Assembly: GCA_041397845.1 (NCBI GenBank)
Contig: JAWKVW010000010.1
Span: 1 to 64,000 of the forward strand
Length of the DNA: 64,000 bases
Direction: 5' to 3'
DNA from: JAKPQE01 sp041397845
GTDB taxonomy: Bacteria; Pseudomonadota; Alphaproteobacteria; Rhizobiales; JAKPQE01
In this document: one piece after another, positions 6,900 to 16,193 of the stretch
How the letters are laid out: each line of letters opens with the position of its first letter
How positions within the stretch are numbered: position 1 is the stretch's first letter
Position numbers and translations under genes: made by a program
The notes under the pieces: generated by a model
The model's database searches: none
What the model was told of the DNA's origin: nothing
Seen by the model: the letters and a program-made list of their open reading frames with translations, nothing else

Positions 6900-8492
6900 T
6901 TATGTTAACGATTTACGGTTAATCAGCGACGCACCGAAGATTGTCATCAGTGTGGCGACAACCAGCCAGAATATTTCTGCGCCGTAATTTGCAGCAATCG
7001 GTGTTTCGAGCGCTGCGGGAAGTTCGGCATCGATTACCCCTGGTTGTCCCAACGGAACCGAGGCGCGCAACCGGCCATAGCCGTCGATGACGGCGGAGAT
7101 GCCGGTATTGGCGGCGCGAACGACCGGGAGCCCCTGCTCGGCGGCGCGCATGCGGGCCTGCCGCAGATGCTGGTAAGGTCCCGGGCTGTTCCCGAACCAG
7201 GCATCGTTGGTGACATTCAGCATCCAGCCCGGCCGGGTTTCGCCGTCGTTCAGGCCGTCGGGAAAAATAATCTCGTAGCAGATCAGCGGCAGGAGCGGCG
7301 GCGTATTGACGAGTTCGATGACGCGGCGGCGGTTGCCGGCCTCGAAGCCGCCATGGATGCGGGTGAGCTGGCGCAGCCCGATTGCCTCGAGTACCGACTG
7401 CCAGGGCAGGAATTCGCCAAACGGCACAAGCCGCACCTTGTCGTAGGCGTCGATGATCTCGCCGTCCGGGTCGATGGCATAGATCGAGTTGAAGAACCGG
7501 CGCCCGCCGGGGGACGGCTCGGCGCGGATCGCCCCGGTGAGCAGCACGGTGCCCGGCGGCAGCAGGTCGGCAAGGGCGGCGAGGGCCTCGGGCGACTCGG
7601 TCAGCAGGAATGGAAACGCCGATTCCGGCCAGACGAGATGCGTGGTGGTCAGCACCCCGACATGCTCGGGCGAGGTCCGGGCATCGGACAGCTCGAGATA
7701 TTTCTCGAACACTTCCTTCTGGTTTTCCGGGCGCCATTTCTCGCGCTGGTCGATTGCCGGCTGGACGACGCGCAGGGCGACGCCGGGCACGGTGCGGTCG
7801 GTCGCCGTTGACAGGCGGTACCAGCCGGCGCCGTGCAAGACGACGAGGAGGGCGAGGCCGAGAGCCGGGAGCAGGTAGCGCTTGCGGTCACCGGCAATGG
7901 TCGCCGGGGCGGCGAAGATGAGGACGGCCACCGGCGTCATCGCATAGGTGCCGATGAAGGCGACGATCTGCAGGCCGGGCTCGGTGGCGGCGAGCGCATC
8001 GCCGAAGAGGTTCCAGGGAAAGCCGGTGAGGATGTGGCCGCGCAGCCAGTCGGCCAGACCGAGCACGACGGCGAGAACGAGGATGCGCCGCCAGCCGTCG
8101 AACCAGACGAGACGGGCGAGCGCGGTCGCCACGCCGATGAACAGCGCAAGGCCGGCCGGCAGCAGCATCACCGCGAAGGGCAGCATCCAGCCGAAATCCT
8201 CGGCCTCGACCAGAAAGGCCGAGCCGACCCACCACAGGCCGGCGAGAAAATAGCCAAAGCCAAAGAACCAGCCGACGACGAAGGCCGGATAAAGCGTGCG
8301 CAGGCCGCGGGCGCTCGGGGCTGCAACGGCACCATCGATCAGCCAGACGAGGGCAGGAAAGGTCAGCCACAGCACCGGCAGGAAATCGAAGGGTGCCAGC
8401 GCCAGCACCGAGAGGGCGCCGGCCGCCATCGCCATTGCAGCGCGCTGCCAGCCCCAGCTCAGGATCAGCCGGTTTGCAATCTTCCTCGTCAC
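6900..8492 (-). CDS. lnt: apolipoprotein N-acyltransferase
   Basis: A 530-residue inner-membrane enzyme that adds the third acyl chain to the N-terminal Cys of lipoproteins. About six N-terminal membrane spans (residues 15-215) precede a periplasmic nitrilase-like domain carrying the Glu-Lys-Cys triad: VWPESAFPF (Glu290), YDKVRLVPFGE (Lys352), and LICYE (Cys405). A final span ends the protein. The GTG at 8492 is the likely start. It overlaps a TGA in another frame (GTGA), which is relevant to the corC tail discussed there. The gene sits in the conserved ybeY-corC-lnt operon. Confidence 0.95.
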   Translation of the reverse strand: MTRKIANRLILSWGWQRAAMAMAAGALSVLALAPFDFLPVLWLTFPALVWLIDGAVAAPSARGLRTLYPAFVVGWFFGFGYFLAGLWWVGSAFLVEAEDFGWMLPFAVMLLPAGLALFIGVATALARLVWFDGWRRILVLAVVLGLADWLRGHILTGFPWNLFGDALAATEPGLQIVAFIGTYAMTPVAVLIFAAPATIAGDRKRYLLPALGLALLVVLHGAGWYRLSTATDRTVPGVALRVVQPAIDQREKWRPENQKEVFEKYLELSDARTSPEHVGVLTTTHLVWPESAFPFLLTESPEALAALADLLPPGTVLLTGAIRAEPSPGGRRFFNSIYAIDPDGEIIDAYDKVRLVPFGEFLPWQSVLEAIGLRQLTRIHGGFEAGNRRRVIELVNTPPLLPLICYEIIFPDGLNDGETRPGWMLNVTNDAWFGNSPGPYQHLRQARMRAAEQGLPVVRAANTGISAVIDGYGRLRASVPLGQPGVIDAELPAALETPIAANYGAEIFWLVVATLMTIFGASLINRKSLT

Positions 8493-8567
8493 GTCAACGC
8501 ACCGCCGGACTTGCGAATCGCGGTCAGGACCGCCGTGCGCAAGTCGTCAACGATCGACCGGGCAAGG

Positions 8568-9704
8568 TCAAGCGCCTGTTGCCCTTGAAGCTTCCTCGCC
8601 GGCGGCGGCGGATGCTGCGGACGGCTCGTTCGCGCGCTCGTCGGCCAGCGTTGCCGCCGCTTCGCCATCGCCTGCCGGAGCGTTGTCCGGGCGGCGACGG
8701 CGGCGCTGTTCGGCCGGCACGGCGCTGCGCCGCCTGATCCGCAGCCGCTTGATGCGGCGCGGATCGGCGTCGGTCACCTCGAATTCGAGACCGTCGCGGA
8801 AGGCGATGATCTCGCCGCGCACGGGCACGCGGCCAACGAGGGTGAACACGAGGCCGCCAAGGGTGTCGACATCCTCGCCATATTCACCGACGAGGGAATC
8901 GACGCCAATGATCTCCGCGACCTCCTCGAGCGGGGCGCGGGCGTCGGCGACGTAGACGCCCTCGCTGGCGGCAACGATCATCGGTCCCTCGACGTCGTCG
9001 TGCTCGTCCTCGATATCGCCGACCACCGTCTCGACGACGTCCTCGAGCGAGGCAAGGCCGTCGGTGCCGCCATATTCGTCGATGACGAGGGCCATCTGGG
9101 TGCGGGTCGCCTGCATCTTGGCAAGGAGATCGGTCGCCGGCATGGAGGGCGGCACGAACAGCACCGGGCGCACGAGTTCGAGCTCGGCGAGCGGACGGGC
9201 CAGGTCGACCTGCTTCAGGTCGAGATCGGAGGGCTGCTTGCGGCGGCGCCTGGCGCCCTCCCCTTCGACCGGCGCGGCGGCGGTGACCGTCACATAGGCC
9301 ATCAGGTCCTTGATGTGGACCATGCCTATCGGGTCGTCGAGAGTGTCGCGATAGACCGGCATGCGCGAATGTCCCGAATCGCGAAACGCCTTCAGGAGTT
9401 CGCCGAGCGGCATGGCGTGCTCGACGGCGTCGATGTCGGCGCGCGGCACCATGACGTCCTCGACCCGCATCTCGCGCAGGCGCAGGATGTTGCGCAGCAT
9501 CGCCCGCTCTTCGGGCGAGAAGACGTCGCCGCTCGTCCCTTCGTCGGCGAGCACATCCTCGAGGCTGGCGCGCAGCGTCGCGGTGTTGCGATGGCCGATG
9601 ACGGTCTTCAGCCAGCCAAGCCAGCCATCCTGCTGGGATCTGTCGGATTCATTCGGCGCCGGTTCGTTTTCGGCCGGCGCGGAGGTTCGTATTTCGGGGT
9701 CCAT
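8568..9704 (-). CDS. CorC/HlyC family protein with CBS pair (hemolysin-like)
   Basis: A 378-residue protein with a CBS pair (about residues 75-215: MRVEDVMVPRADIDAVE, GHSRMPVYRDTLDDPIG) and a C-terminal CorC_HlyC FAD-binding-like domain (about 240-325). It lacks membrane spans, like E. coli CorC. The family is linked to Mg/Co efflux; toxin activity is not implied. Residues after ~325 are a low-complexity Ala/Glu tail. In the +1 frame the sequence reads LDLARSIVDDLRTAVLTAIRK and stops exactly at the lnt start, so the tail may be frameshifted. GAGAGAAA precedes ATG 9704, 6 nt after ybeY. Confidence 0.88.
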   Translation of the reverse strand: MDPEIRTSAPAENEPAPNESDRSQQDGWLGWLKTVIGHRNTATLRASLEDVLADEGTSGDVFSPEERAMLRNILRLREMRVEDVMVPRADIDAVEHAMPLGELLKAFRDSGHSRMPVYRDTLDDPIGMVHIKDLMAYVTVTAAAPVEGEGARRRRKQPSDLDLKQVDLARPLAELELVRPVLFVPPSMPATDLLAKMQATRTQMALVIDEYGGTDGLASLEDVVETVVGDIEDEHDDVEGPMIVAASEGVYVADARAPLEEVAEIIGVDSLVGEYGEDVDTLGGLVFTLVGRVPVRGEIIAFRDGLEFEVTDADPRRIKRLRIRRRSAVPAEQRRRRRPDNAPAGDGEAAATLADERANEPSAASAAAGEEASRATGA

Positions 9705-9710
9705 TTTCTC

Positions 9711-10247
9711 TCAGGCATCCTCGGCGAGCGGCCGGTCTCGGTAGGGATCGGCGATCCCCAGCCGGGCTAACACATCTGCCTCCAGCCGCTCCATCTCTTC
9801 TGCATCTTCCTCGGACTCATGATCATAGCCGAAAAGATGCAGAAAACCGTGAAGGACGAGATGTGTGAAATGGTCGAACAGCGGCTTGTCGTCGGCGGCG
9901 GCATCGCGCGCCACCGTCTCGGCGGCGAAAACCAGTTCGCCGAGCAGCGGATCGCCGGTCTCGAAGCCCTCGGCCGCGGGAAAGGACAGGACGTCGGTCG
10001 GCTTGTCCTTGCCGCGAAAATCGCGGTTCAGCTCGCGCACGTGGTCGTCGTTCGACAGCACGAGGCAGATCTCGGCATCCTCGCGCAGGTCAATGTCGGC
10101 GACCTCGACGGCGATGGTCATGACGCGGCGGGCCAGCCCGTCGATGGTCTCGTCGACCGGCCAGTCACCGGCGATACGCACGATATCGATGTCGATGTCG
10201 ACCAGCGGCGCGCTCGATGCTTCACTTGTCACGCGGGGGCTCTCCAT
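9711..10247 (-). CDS. ybeY: endoribonuclease YbeY (16S rRNA maturation)
   Basis: A 178-residue metal-dependent RNase involved in 16S rRNA 3'-end processing and 70S quality control. The zinc-binding signature HGFLHLFGYDH gives His133, His137 and His143, and RGKDKPTDVLSFP upstream is also diagnostic. ATG 10247 overlaps the last 26 nt of phoH; GTG at 10232 is a possible later start. Its place between phoH and corC is the usual bacterial arrangement. Confidence 0.93.
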   Translation of the reverse strand: MESPRVTSEASSAPLVDIDIDIVRIAGDWPVDETIDGLARRVMTIAVEVADIDLREDAEICLVLSNDDHVRELNRDFRGKDKPTDVLSFPAAEGFETGDPLLGELVFAAETVARDAAADDKPLFDHFTHLVLHGFLHLFGYDHESEEDAEEMERLEADVLARLGIADPYRDRPLAEDA

Positions 10248-11286
10248 GGCCGGCCGCGGCGCTGCGGCGGCGGGCGGCGGCATCGTAGGCCCGCACGATG
10301 CGGGCAACCAGTTCGTGGCGCACGACATCCTCGTCGGTAAACGCCACCTGGATGACGCCGGGGGTGTCGCGCAGCAGCTCGAGGGCCTCGGGCAGGCCGG
10401 AGCGCTGGCCGGCGGGCAGGTCGATCTGGCTCGGATCGCCGTTGACGATCATCTTGGAATTCTCGCCAAGGCGGGTGAGGAACATCTTCATCTGCATCGA
10501 CGTGCAGTTCTGGGCCTCGTCGAGCAACACGACGGCGTTGGCGAGGGTGCGGCCGCGCATGAAGGCGAGCGGCGCGATCTCGATCATGCCGGACTGCAGG
10601 CCGCGCTCGACCCGCTCGGCCGGCATCATGTCGTAAAGCGCGTCATAGAGCGGCCGGAGATAAGGGTCGACCTTCTCGCGCATGTCGCCGGGCAGGAAGC
10701 CGAGGCGTTCGCCAGCCTCGACCGCCGGCCGCGACAGGATGAGGCGGTTGGCATCGCCCCGTTCGATGAGGGCGGCGGCATAGGCGACCGCCAGATAGGT
10801 CTTGCCGGTGCCGGCCGGGCCGGTGGCAAAGACGAGATCGGCGCGGTCGAGGGCGCGGATATAGGCGTCCTGGGCCGGCGAGCGGGCAACGACGGTGCGC
10901 CGCCGCGTGGCGATCTGGGCAAAGGCGATGCGGCCCTTCTGCTCGAGGGTCGGCAGGGAGAGCTGGGCATCGGCGGCCCGGACCATGCGAATGGCGCCTT
11001 CGACGTCGCCGGGATGAATCTCGCGGCCAGAGCGGAGCTGGTCATAAAGGGAATCGAGCACCCGGCGGGCCTGGTCGCAGGCCTCGGCCGGTCCCTTGAT
11101 GGTGACATGGTTGCCGCGGGCGGTCGCGTCGACCTTCAGGCGCTGCTCGAGGAGGGCGAGATTCTGGTCGAACTGGCCGAACAGGTCGCCGGCCAGCCGG
11201 TTGTCGTCGAAGACGAGAACGAGATGGGTCATGTCCGAGGCGTGCGACGCCGGCGCGCCGGGGCCGGCTGGCGGTTCGGCGTTCAA
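10222..11286 (-). CDS. phoH: PhoH-family ATPase
   Basis: A 354-residue cytosolic P-loop ATPase (Walker A GPAGTGKTYLAV, Walker B VVLLDEAQNC) with a short N-terminal KH-like part. Its precise substrate is unknown, but genetic linkage with ybeY suggests an RNA-related role. The likely start is TTG 11286, which overlaps the miaB stop (TTGA) and gives the MNAEPP leader common in rhizobial homologues; ATG 11232 is the alternative. Confidence 0.9.
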   Translation of the reverse strand: MNAEPPAGPGAPASHASDMTHLVLVFDDNRLAGDLFGQFDQNLALLEQRLKVDATARGNHVTIKGPAEACDQARRVLDSLYDQLRSGREIHPGDVEGAIRMVRAADAQLSLPTLEQKGRIAFAQIATRRRTVVARSPAQDAYIRALDRADLVFATGPAGTGKTYLAVAYAAALIERGDANRLILSRPAVEAGERLGFLPGDMREKVDPYLRPLYDALYDMMPAERVERGLQSGMIEIAPLAFMRGRTLANAVVLLDEAQNCTSMQMKMFLTRLGENSKMIVNGDPSQIDLPAGQRSGLPEALELLRDTPGVIQVAFTDEDVVRHELVARIVRAYDAAARRRSAAAGHGEPPRDK

Positions 11287-12656
11287 GCGGGCGCTCCCTC
11301 GTTGCGGCCGACGAGCCGGCCGTAAAGGCTGTTCGGGCCGACCGAGACGATCTCGACGGGGAGAATGGCGCCGAGCAGATCGGCGGGCGCGTCGATGTGG
11401 ACCGCCTGCAGATAGGGCGAACGGCCGGCGATCTGGCCGGGCTTGCGGCCTTCGCGCTCCATCAGCACGTCGAGCACGCGACCCTCGCAGGCGGCGTTGA
11501 AGGCGCGCTGCTGGCGGGTCAGCAAATCCTGCAGGCGGGCGAGGCGGTCGCTCTTTTCAGCCTCGGAAAGCTGGTCGGTCTCCTCGGCGGCGGGGGTTCC
11601 CGGCCGGGCGCTGTACTTGAAGGAGAAGGCCTGGGCGTAGCCGACTTCCTCGACAAGCGCGAGGGTCGCGGCAAAGTCTTCCCCGGTCTCGCCGGGAAAG
11701 CCGACGATGAAATCGCCGGAAAGGGCGATGTCGGGCCGGGCGGCGCGGATCTTCTCAATGAGGCGCAGATAGTCGGCCGCCGTGTGGCGCCGGTTCATCG
11801 CCGCCAGAATCTTGTCGGAACCGGCCTGGACCGGCAGGTGCAGGTAAGGCATCAGCGCGCCGAGATCGCGATGGGCGGCAATCAGCTCGTCGTCCATGTC
11901 GCGCGGATGGCTGGTCGTGTAGCGCAGGCGGGCAAGGCCCGGCACCTCGGCAAGGCGGAAGAGCAGCCGGCCGAGCGACCATTCCCGGCCGTCCGGGCCG
12001 ATGCCGTGCCAGGCGTTGACGTTCTGGCCAATGAGGGTGATCTCGCAGACGCCGCTGGCGGCCAGCCGTTCGGCCTCGGCGATGATGCGGTCGAGCGGGC
12101 GGGAGACCTCGGCGCCGCGGGTATAGGGCACGACGCAGAAGGTGCAGAACTTGTCGCAGCCTTCCTGCACGGTGAGGAACGCGGTGCGGCCGCGCTCGCG
12201 GATCTTCTCGGGCGCGGCGGCCGGCAGGTGCTCGAACTTGTCCTCGGCGGGAAAATCGGTCTCGACGACGCGGGCGCCATTGGCGGCCCTTGCGACGATA
12301 TCGGGCAGGCGGTGATAGCTCTGCGGGCCAAAGACCATGTCGACCACGGGAGCGCGGCGCATGATCTCCTCGCCCTCGGCCTGGGCAACGCAGCCGGCGA
12401 CGGCGACCATCATGCCGGAGCCGTTCCTTGCACGCGCGGTCTTCAGTCCGCGAATGCGGCCAAGCTCGGAATAGACCTTCTCGGCGGCCTTCTCGCGGAT
12501 ATGGCAGGTGTTCAGGATGACGAGATCCGCATCCTCGATCTCGGACGTCGTCTCGAAGCCGGACGGCGCCAGGGCATCAGCCATACGATCGGAATCGTAG
12601 GCGTTCATCTGGCAGCCATACGTCTTGACGAAGACCTTCTTCATCGCGGTGGTCAT
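11283..12656 (-). CDS. miaB: tRNA-2-methylthio-N6-dimethylallyladenosine synthase
   Basis: A 457-residue radical-SAM enzyme that adds a methylthio group to i6A37 in tRNA. The N-terminal UPF0004 domain (KVFVKTYGCQMNAYDSDRM, then LNTCHIREKA and VAGCVAQAEG) supplies three Cys for one 4Fe-4S cluster. The radical SAM motif CDKFCTFCVVPYTRG supplies the other. A TRAM domain closes the protein. ATG 12656 matches the family N-terminus; the further open frame upstream is not homologous. Confidence 0.96.
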   Translation of the reverse strand: MTTAMKKVFVKTYGCQMNAYDSDRMADALAPSGFETTSEIEDADLVILNTCHIREKAAEKVYSELGRIRGLKTARARNGSGMMVAVAGCVAQAEGEEIMRRAPVVDMVFGPQSYHRLPDIVARAANGARVVETDFPAEDKFEHLPAAAPEKIRERGRTAFLTVQEGCDKFCTFCVVPYTRGAEVSRPLDRIIAEAERLAASGVCEITLIGQNVNAWHGIGPDGREWSLGRLLFRLAEVPGLARLRYTTSHPRDMDDELIAAHRDLGALMPYLHLPVQAGSDKILAAMNRRHTAADYLRLIEKIRAARPDIALSGDFIVGFPGETGEDFAATLALVEEVGYAQAFSFKYSARPGTPAAEETDQLSEAEKSDRLARLQDLLTRQQRAFNAACEGRVLDVLMEREGRKPGQIAGRSPYLQAVHIDAPADLLGAILPVEIVSVGPNSLYGRLVGRNEGAPA

Positions 12657-12851
12657 GAATTCGTTTCGCGTCTCGTGATCCCTGCGGAGCGGCGACAAGC
12701 CGTTGTCGGGCGCCACCCTTGCGGCCGTGCCGGGCCTGAGCCCGACGTCATAGACCAGAATCGGCGCGGCGGGCCATCGATTTTCGCCGGGCAAGCGCCG
12801 ACAGGGCGCAGATGGCGATCGAATCGGCAAGGGTCAAGGCGCAAGCCGCCA

Positions 12852-13703
12852 TCAGCGGGCACGGGCAAGCGCCGGAATGAGGGCCGGCGGCAGCACGCGG
12901 ACCGGCGCGGCACCGGTTGCGGCGGCGGGCAGGCCGCGGCGGATTTCGCCGGCAAGCGCCCGGACGCGGGCATGGGCATCGTTCGCCAGACGCTTGCGAT
13001 CGGTCGCATCGTCGACGCGGATCGGCTCGGCCAGCGCGACGACGACGTCGATCGGGCCGTTCTTCATGATCCCCCAGAGATGCGGCAGCATCTCCATGTC
13101 GCCATACCAGGCGGCGAGCGGCCGCTCGCGCCGGCCCATGGGCAGTCCGTTGAGAGCGACATAGCTGATCGCCATCGGCTGGACGTAGGCGCCGTCATGG
13201 CCAAGCGCCTCTCTCGTGGCGCCAAGGAGAGCGCTGCGGAAGGGAAGCACGCGATTGCCGTCCGAGGACGTGCCCTCGGCAAACAGCACGACCGGATCGC
13301 CGGCGCCGAGACGATCGGCAATGGCGCTTGCGACCTCGCCGGTCTTGGTGCGGCGGGTGCGGTCGACGAAGATGGTGCGCTGCAGGCGGGCCAGAAGGCC
13401 GAAGACCGGCCAGCGGTCGACCTCTGCCTTGGCAACGAAGCTGACCGGCATCAGCGCGCCGATGACGACGATATCGAGCCAGGAGGCGTGATTGGCGGCG
13501 ATCAGCAGCGGCCGGCCGTCGCCGGGCTCGCCATGGACGCGCACGCGCATGCCGATGATGCGGCAGACCGAGCGATGAAAGAGGCAGGGAATGTGGCGGG
13601 CACTGTCATGGCCGGCGCGCACCGCGATCCATTGCACCGGCGCAAGGGCTGAACCGGTCACGACGACCGCGGCAAGCTTCAGCGCGGCGAGGATCCGGGT
13701 CAT
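12852..13703 (-). CDS. plsC: 1-acyl-sn-glycerol-3-phosphate acyltransferase
   Basis: A 283-residue membrane-associated enzyme that makes phosphatidic acid from lysophosphatidic acid. An N-terminal membrane anchor (ILAALKLAAVVVTGSAL) precedes the catalytic NHASWLD box (71-77), a VDRTRR block, and the substrate-binding FAEGTSSDG (141-149). The C-terminal 30 residues are Ala/Pro/Arg-rich and poorly conserved. It lies 10 nt after fur, with AAGGG next to the ATG. Confidence 0.92.
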   Translation of the reverse strand: MTRILAALKLAAVVVTGSALAPVQWIAVRAGHDSARHIPCLFHRSVCRIIGMRVRVHGEPGDGRPLLIAANHASWLDIVVIGALMPVSFVAKAEVDRWPVFGLLARLQRTIFVDRTRRTKTGEVASAIADRLGAGDPVVLFAEGTSSDGNRVLPFRSALLGATREALGHDGAYVQPMAISYVALNGLPMGRRERPLAAWYGDMEMLPHLWGIMKNGPIDVVVALAEPIRVDDATDRKRLANDAHARVRALAGEIRRGLPAAATGAAPVRVLPPALIPALARAR

Positions 13704-13713
13704 CCCTTAAGGC

Positions 13714-14148
13714 TCACGCACCATCCTTGTCGCCAAGGGGAATGGCATAGAGTTCCAGGCGATGATCGACGAGCTTGTAGCCGAGCTCGCGGGCGATCTC
13801 GCGCTGCAGTTCCTCGATGCGGGCGTTGCGGAACTCGATGACCTGACCCGAGCGCAGATCGATGAGGTGATCGTGGTGCTCGTCGCTTGCCTGCTCGTAG
13901 CGGGCGCGGCCCTCGCCGAAATCGTGGCGGGCGATGATGCCGGCATCCTCGAGCAGCTTCACGGTGCGATAGACGGTCGAGATCGAAATCCGGTCGTCGA
14001 TGGCCGAGGCGCGGCGATAAAGCTCCTCGACATCGGGATGGTCGTCGGCGACCTCGATGACGCGGGCGATGACGCGGCGCTGTTCGGTCATGCGCATGCC
14101 CTTGGCGGCGCACTGGTCTTCAATGGTGAGCTTGTTCGTATCGGTCAA
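13714..14148 (-). CDS. fur: Fur-family metalloregulator (Fur/Mur type)
   Basis: A 144-residue metal-dependent repressor. The N-terminal winged helix (GMRMTEQRRVIARVIE, SISTVYRTVKLLEDAGII) is followed by the metal-binding HHDHLID at 91-97 and a dimerisation region. In Hyphomicrobiales the protein in this genomic position is usually the manganese-responsive Mur rather than an iron-responsive Fur, so metal specificity is open. TTG 14148 is chosen as start because GGAGGGGCGG lies upstream and it gives the normal N-terminus; ATGs at residues 18 and 20 would cut into the domain. Confidence 0.9.
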   Translation of the reverse strand: MTDTNKLTIEDQCAAKGMRMTEQRRVIARVIEVADDHPDVEELYRRASAIDDRISISTVYRTVKLLEDAGIIARHDFGEGRARYEQASDEHHDHLIDLRSGQVIEFRNARIEELQREIARELGYKLVDHRLELYAIPLGDKDGA

Positions 14149-14213
14149 TTTCGATCCGCCCCTCCCACGGGCGAAGCCTTGCACTTCGCCGGCGTTTCGA
14201 TCTTCTTGGAGCG

Positions 14214-14714
14214 TTAGCGGAGATTGGCACGCATGACAAGCGCGCCCGTCGCCGCCCCTTCCGCTCCGGCGTAATAGCCCTTGCGCTCGCCAACGGTGGC
14301 AAAGCCCAATCGCCGATAAAGCCGGCAAGCCGGCTCGTTGGTCTGGCTGACTTCGAGAAATAGGGTGGCGATGCGATCCGCATAGAGCCGGCGCATCGCC
14401 TCTTCCATCAGATCGCGGCCGAGACCCTTGCCGCGCTGGCTGGCGGCAACGGCGACAGTCAGCACCTCGGCCTCGTCGGCGGCACGGCGGACCATGACGA
14501 AGCCGACCGGCCGGCGGCTGGTGCCCGGTCCGGACCGGCGGGCGACGACGGTCAGGACCTGACGGTCAGCGAGAAGCGATTCGAACTCCTCGACGCTCCA
14601 GCCGCGGGCAAAACTCGCCTCGTGCAGCTCGGCGAGCGCCGGCGCATCGGCAAGCTCGGCCGGGGTCAGGACCGGCGGACGCTGCCAGAAGGTCGACCAG
14701 AGGTTCAGCAGCAT
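14214..14714 (-). CDS. rimI: GNAT acetyltransferase, ribosomal-protein-alanine N-acetyltransferase RimI
   Basis: A 166-residue GNAT enzyme starting MLLNLWSTFWQRPP. The acetyl-CoA loop reads VAVAASQRGKGLGRDLM, and the C-terminal FLEVSQTNEPACRLYRRLGF and RKGYYAG are characteristic of RimI, which acetylates the N-terminal Ala of ribosomal protein bS18. It overlaps tsaB by 10 nt, the conserved tsaB-rimI pairing. Confidence 0.9.
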   Translation of the reverse strand: MLLNLWSTFWQRPPVLTPAELADAPALAELHEASFARGWSVEEFESLLADRQVLTVVARRSGPGTSRRPVGFVMVRRAADEAEVLTVAVAASQRGKGLGRDLMEEAMRRLYADRIATLFLEVSQTNEPACRLYRRLGFATVGERKGYYAGAEGAATGALVMRANLR

Positions 14715-15397
14715 TGGCGGGCGATCCGGAATCTTGTCTGCGGTTTGGCGTCGGGCGGGCGAAGGTAGAGCGGCCGGGCGGTCGTCGTCGCCGCAAGCCT
14801 TTCGCCAAGCCGAAGCACCGCCTCGACGGGCGGCGCGGCGGCTTCGTCGGCGACCTCGTGAGCGCAACCCCGCTCGAGGAGAAGCGGCGCGACGATGGCG
14901 GCGGCGCTGCCGGTCAGGACCGGCGCAAGGCCGCTTTCGGCGAGGGCATCGGCAAAATCGGCGGCGACGAGCGCCGACGGCTCGAGCAGGGTCTCGCCGG
15001 CCGCACCATAAAGGGCGGCATAGATCTCGCCGCGACGGGCATCGATGACGGCGGCGATCGGCCTTGCCGGCACGGCGGGGCGGATGCCTTCGGCAAGTGC
15101 TGCCAGCGTATCGACGGCAACGAGCGGGCGGCGGGCGGCCAGGGCAATGCCGCGGGCAGCGGCGACGCCGACGCGAAGGCCGGTGAAGGAGCCGGGCCCG
15201 ACGGTGACGGCGATGCGATCGGCATCGGTGTAAATCGCGCCGGCGGCGGCAAGCACCTCCTCGACCATCGGCACGAGGGCCTCGGCGTGGCCACGCTCCA
15301 TCGCCACCGAGCGGACCGTCAGCGAGGCGGCATTGCCCGGATCGCCAAAGGCGACCGAGCAGCGCGCGAGCGCGGTATCGATGGCGAGGATATGCAT
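14705..15397 (-). CDS. tsaB: tRNA threonylcarbamoyladenosine biosynthesis protein TsaB
   Basis: A 230-residue partner of TsaD/TsaE in t6A37 synthesis on ANN-decoding tRNAs. It begins MHILAIDTALARCSVAFGD, with VGPGSFTGLRVGVAAARG (the ASKHA-fold signature) and AVIDARRGEIYAALY. The protein is non-catalytic and scaffolds TsaD. It heads a likely tsaB-rimI-fur-plsC transcript. Confidence 0.94.
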   Translation of the reverse strand: MHILAIDTALARCSVAFGDPGNAASLTVRSVAMERGHAEALVPMVEEVLAAAGAIYTDADRIAVTVGPGSFTGLRVGVAAARGIALAARRPLVAVDTLAALAEGIRPAVPARPIAAVIDARRGEIYAALYGAAGETLLEPSALVAADFADALAESGLAPVLTGSAAAIVAPLLLERGCAHEVADEAAAPPVEAVLRLGERLAATTTARPLYLRPPDAKPQTRFRIARQCC

Positions 15398-15457
15398 GGC
15401 GAACGGCGCATGGGCCGCCGGCGCGTCAGGGCGCCGGGCGGCTGGTCGTGTCGGTTG

Positions 15458-16009
15458 TCAGATCGCCCGGACTTCGCGGATTTCCGGAATGAAATGACGC
15501 AGAAGGTTCTCGACGCCGTTCTTCAGCGTGGCGGTCGCCGAGGGGCAACCCGAGCAGGCACCACGCATCTCGAGGAAGACGACGCCCTGCTGGTAGGAGT
15601 GGAAGGTGATGTCGCCACCGTCCTGGGCAACGGCCGGGCGGACGCGGGTGTCGAGCAGCTCCTTGATCGCGGCGACAAGTTCCTCGTCCTCCGAACCGCC
15701 CTCGGAATGATCGGCGGCGCCGCCGGCGCCATGCACGACCGGGGCACCGGACATGAAGTGTTCCATGATCGCGCCGAGCACGGCCGGGCGCAGATACTGC
15801 CAGTCGCCATTGCCCTTGGTGACGGAGATGAAATCCGGGCCGAGGAAGACGCTGGCGATACCCTCGACCTCGAACAGGCGCGTGGCGAGCGGCGACATCG
15901 CCGCCTCCTCGAGGGAGCGGAAATCGGCGCTGCCGCCGGTCAGCACGTCGCGGCCGGGCAGGAACTTCAGCGTCGCCGGATTGGGGGTCGTCTCGGTCTG
16001 GATGAACAT
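15458..16009 (-). CDS. NifU-domain Fe-S scaffold/carrier protein (NfuA type)
   Basis: A 183-residue protein with an N-terminal Nfu_N domain (MFIQTETTPNPATLKFLPG) and a C-terminal NifU domain carrying the cluster-binding CSGC (Cys152, Cys155) in GACSGCPSATATLKNG. It delivers 4Fe-4S clusters to client enzymes; the window itself has three radical-SAM or Fe-S dependent candidates (miaB, hemW and others). An acidic/Gly linker (HGAGGAADHSEGGSEDEE) joins the domains. No universal-stress gene lies between it and trpS, as found in some relatives. Confidence 0.92.
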   Translation of the reverse strand: MFIQTETTPNPATLKFLPGRDVLTGGSADFRSLEEAAMSPLATRLFEVEGIASVFLGPDFISVTKGNGDWQYLRPAVLGAIMEHFMSGAPVVHGAGGAADHSEGGSEDEELVAAIKELLDTRVRPAVAQDGGDITFHSYQQGVVFLEMRGACSGCPSATATLKNGVENLLRHFIPEIREVRAI

Positions 16010-16193
16010 CTTTTCTGGTCCCGTCGCTTACGGCTGCAGCGTCCCGTCGGCCTTGCCGACCGGCGCCTTGCCCCGATCTATTCGTCGATCCTAATTCAAT
16101 AGGTCGCAGTTCTACGGCATCAAGGGCGCCGCCGTCGAATCCGGGCCGGCAGCACGCCGGCGCCGGATTGTCGCGGCGTAATCCACTCCGCCG

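Noticed and set aside
11397..13652. A 751-codon plus-strand open frame antisense to miaB and plsC
   Set aside because: It has no recognisable motif and is fully explained by GC-rich third positions of the real genes.
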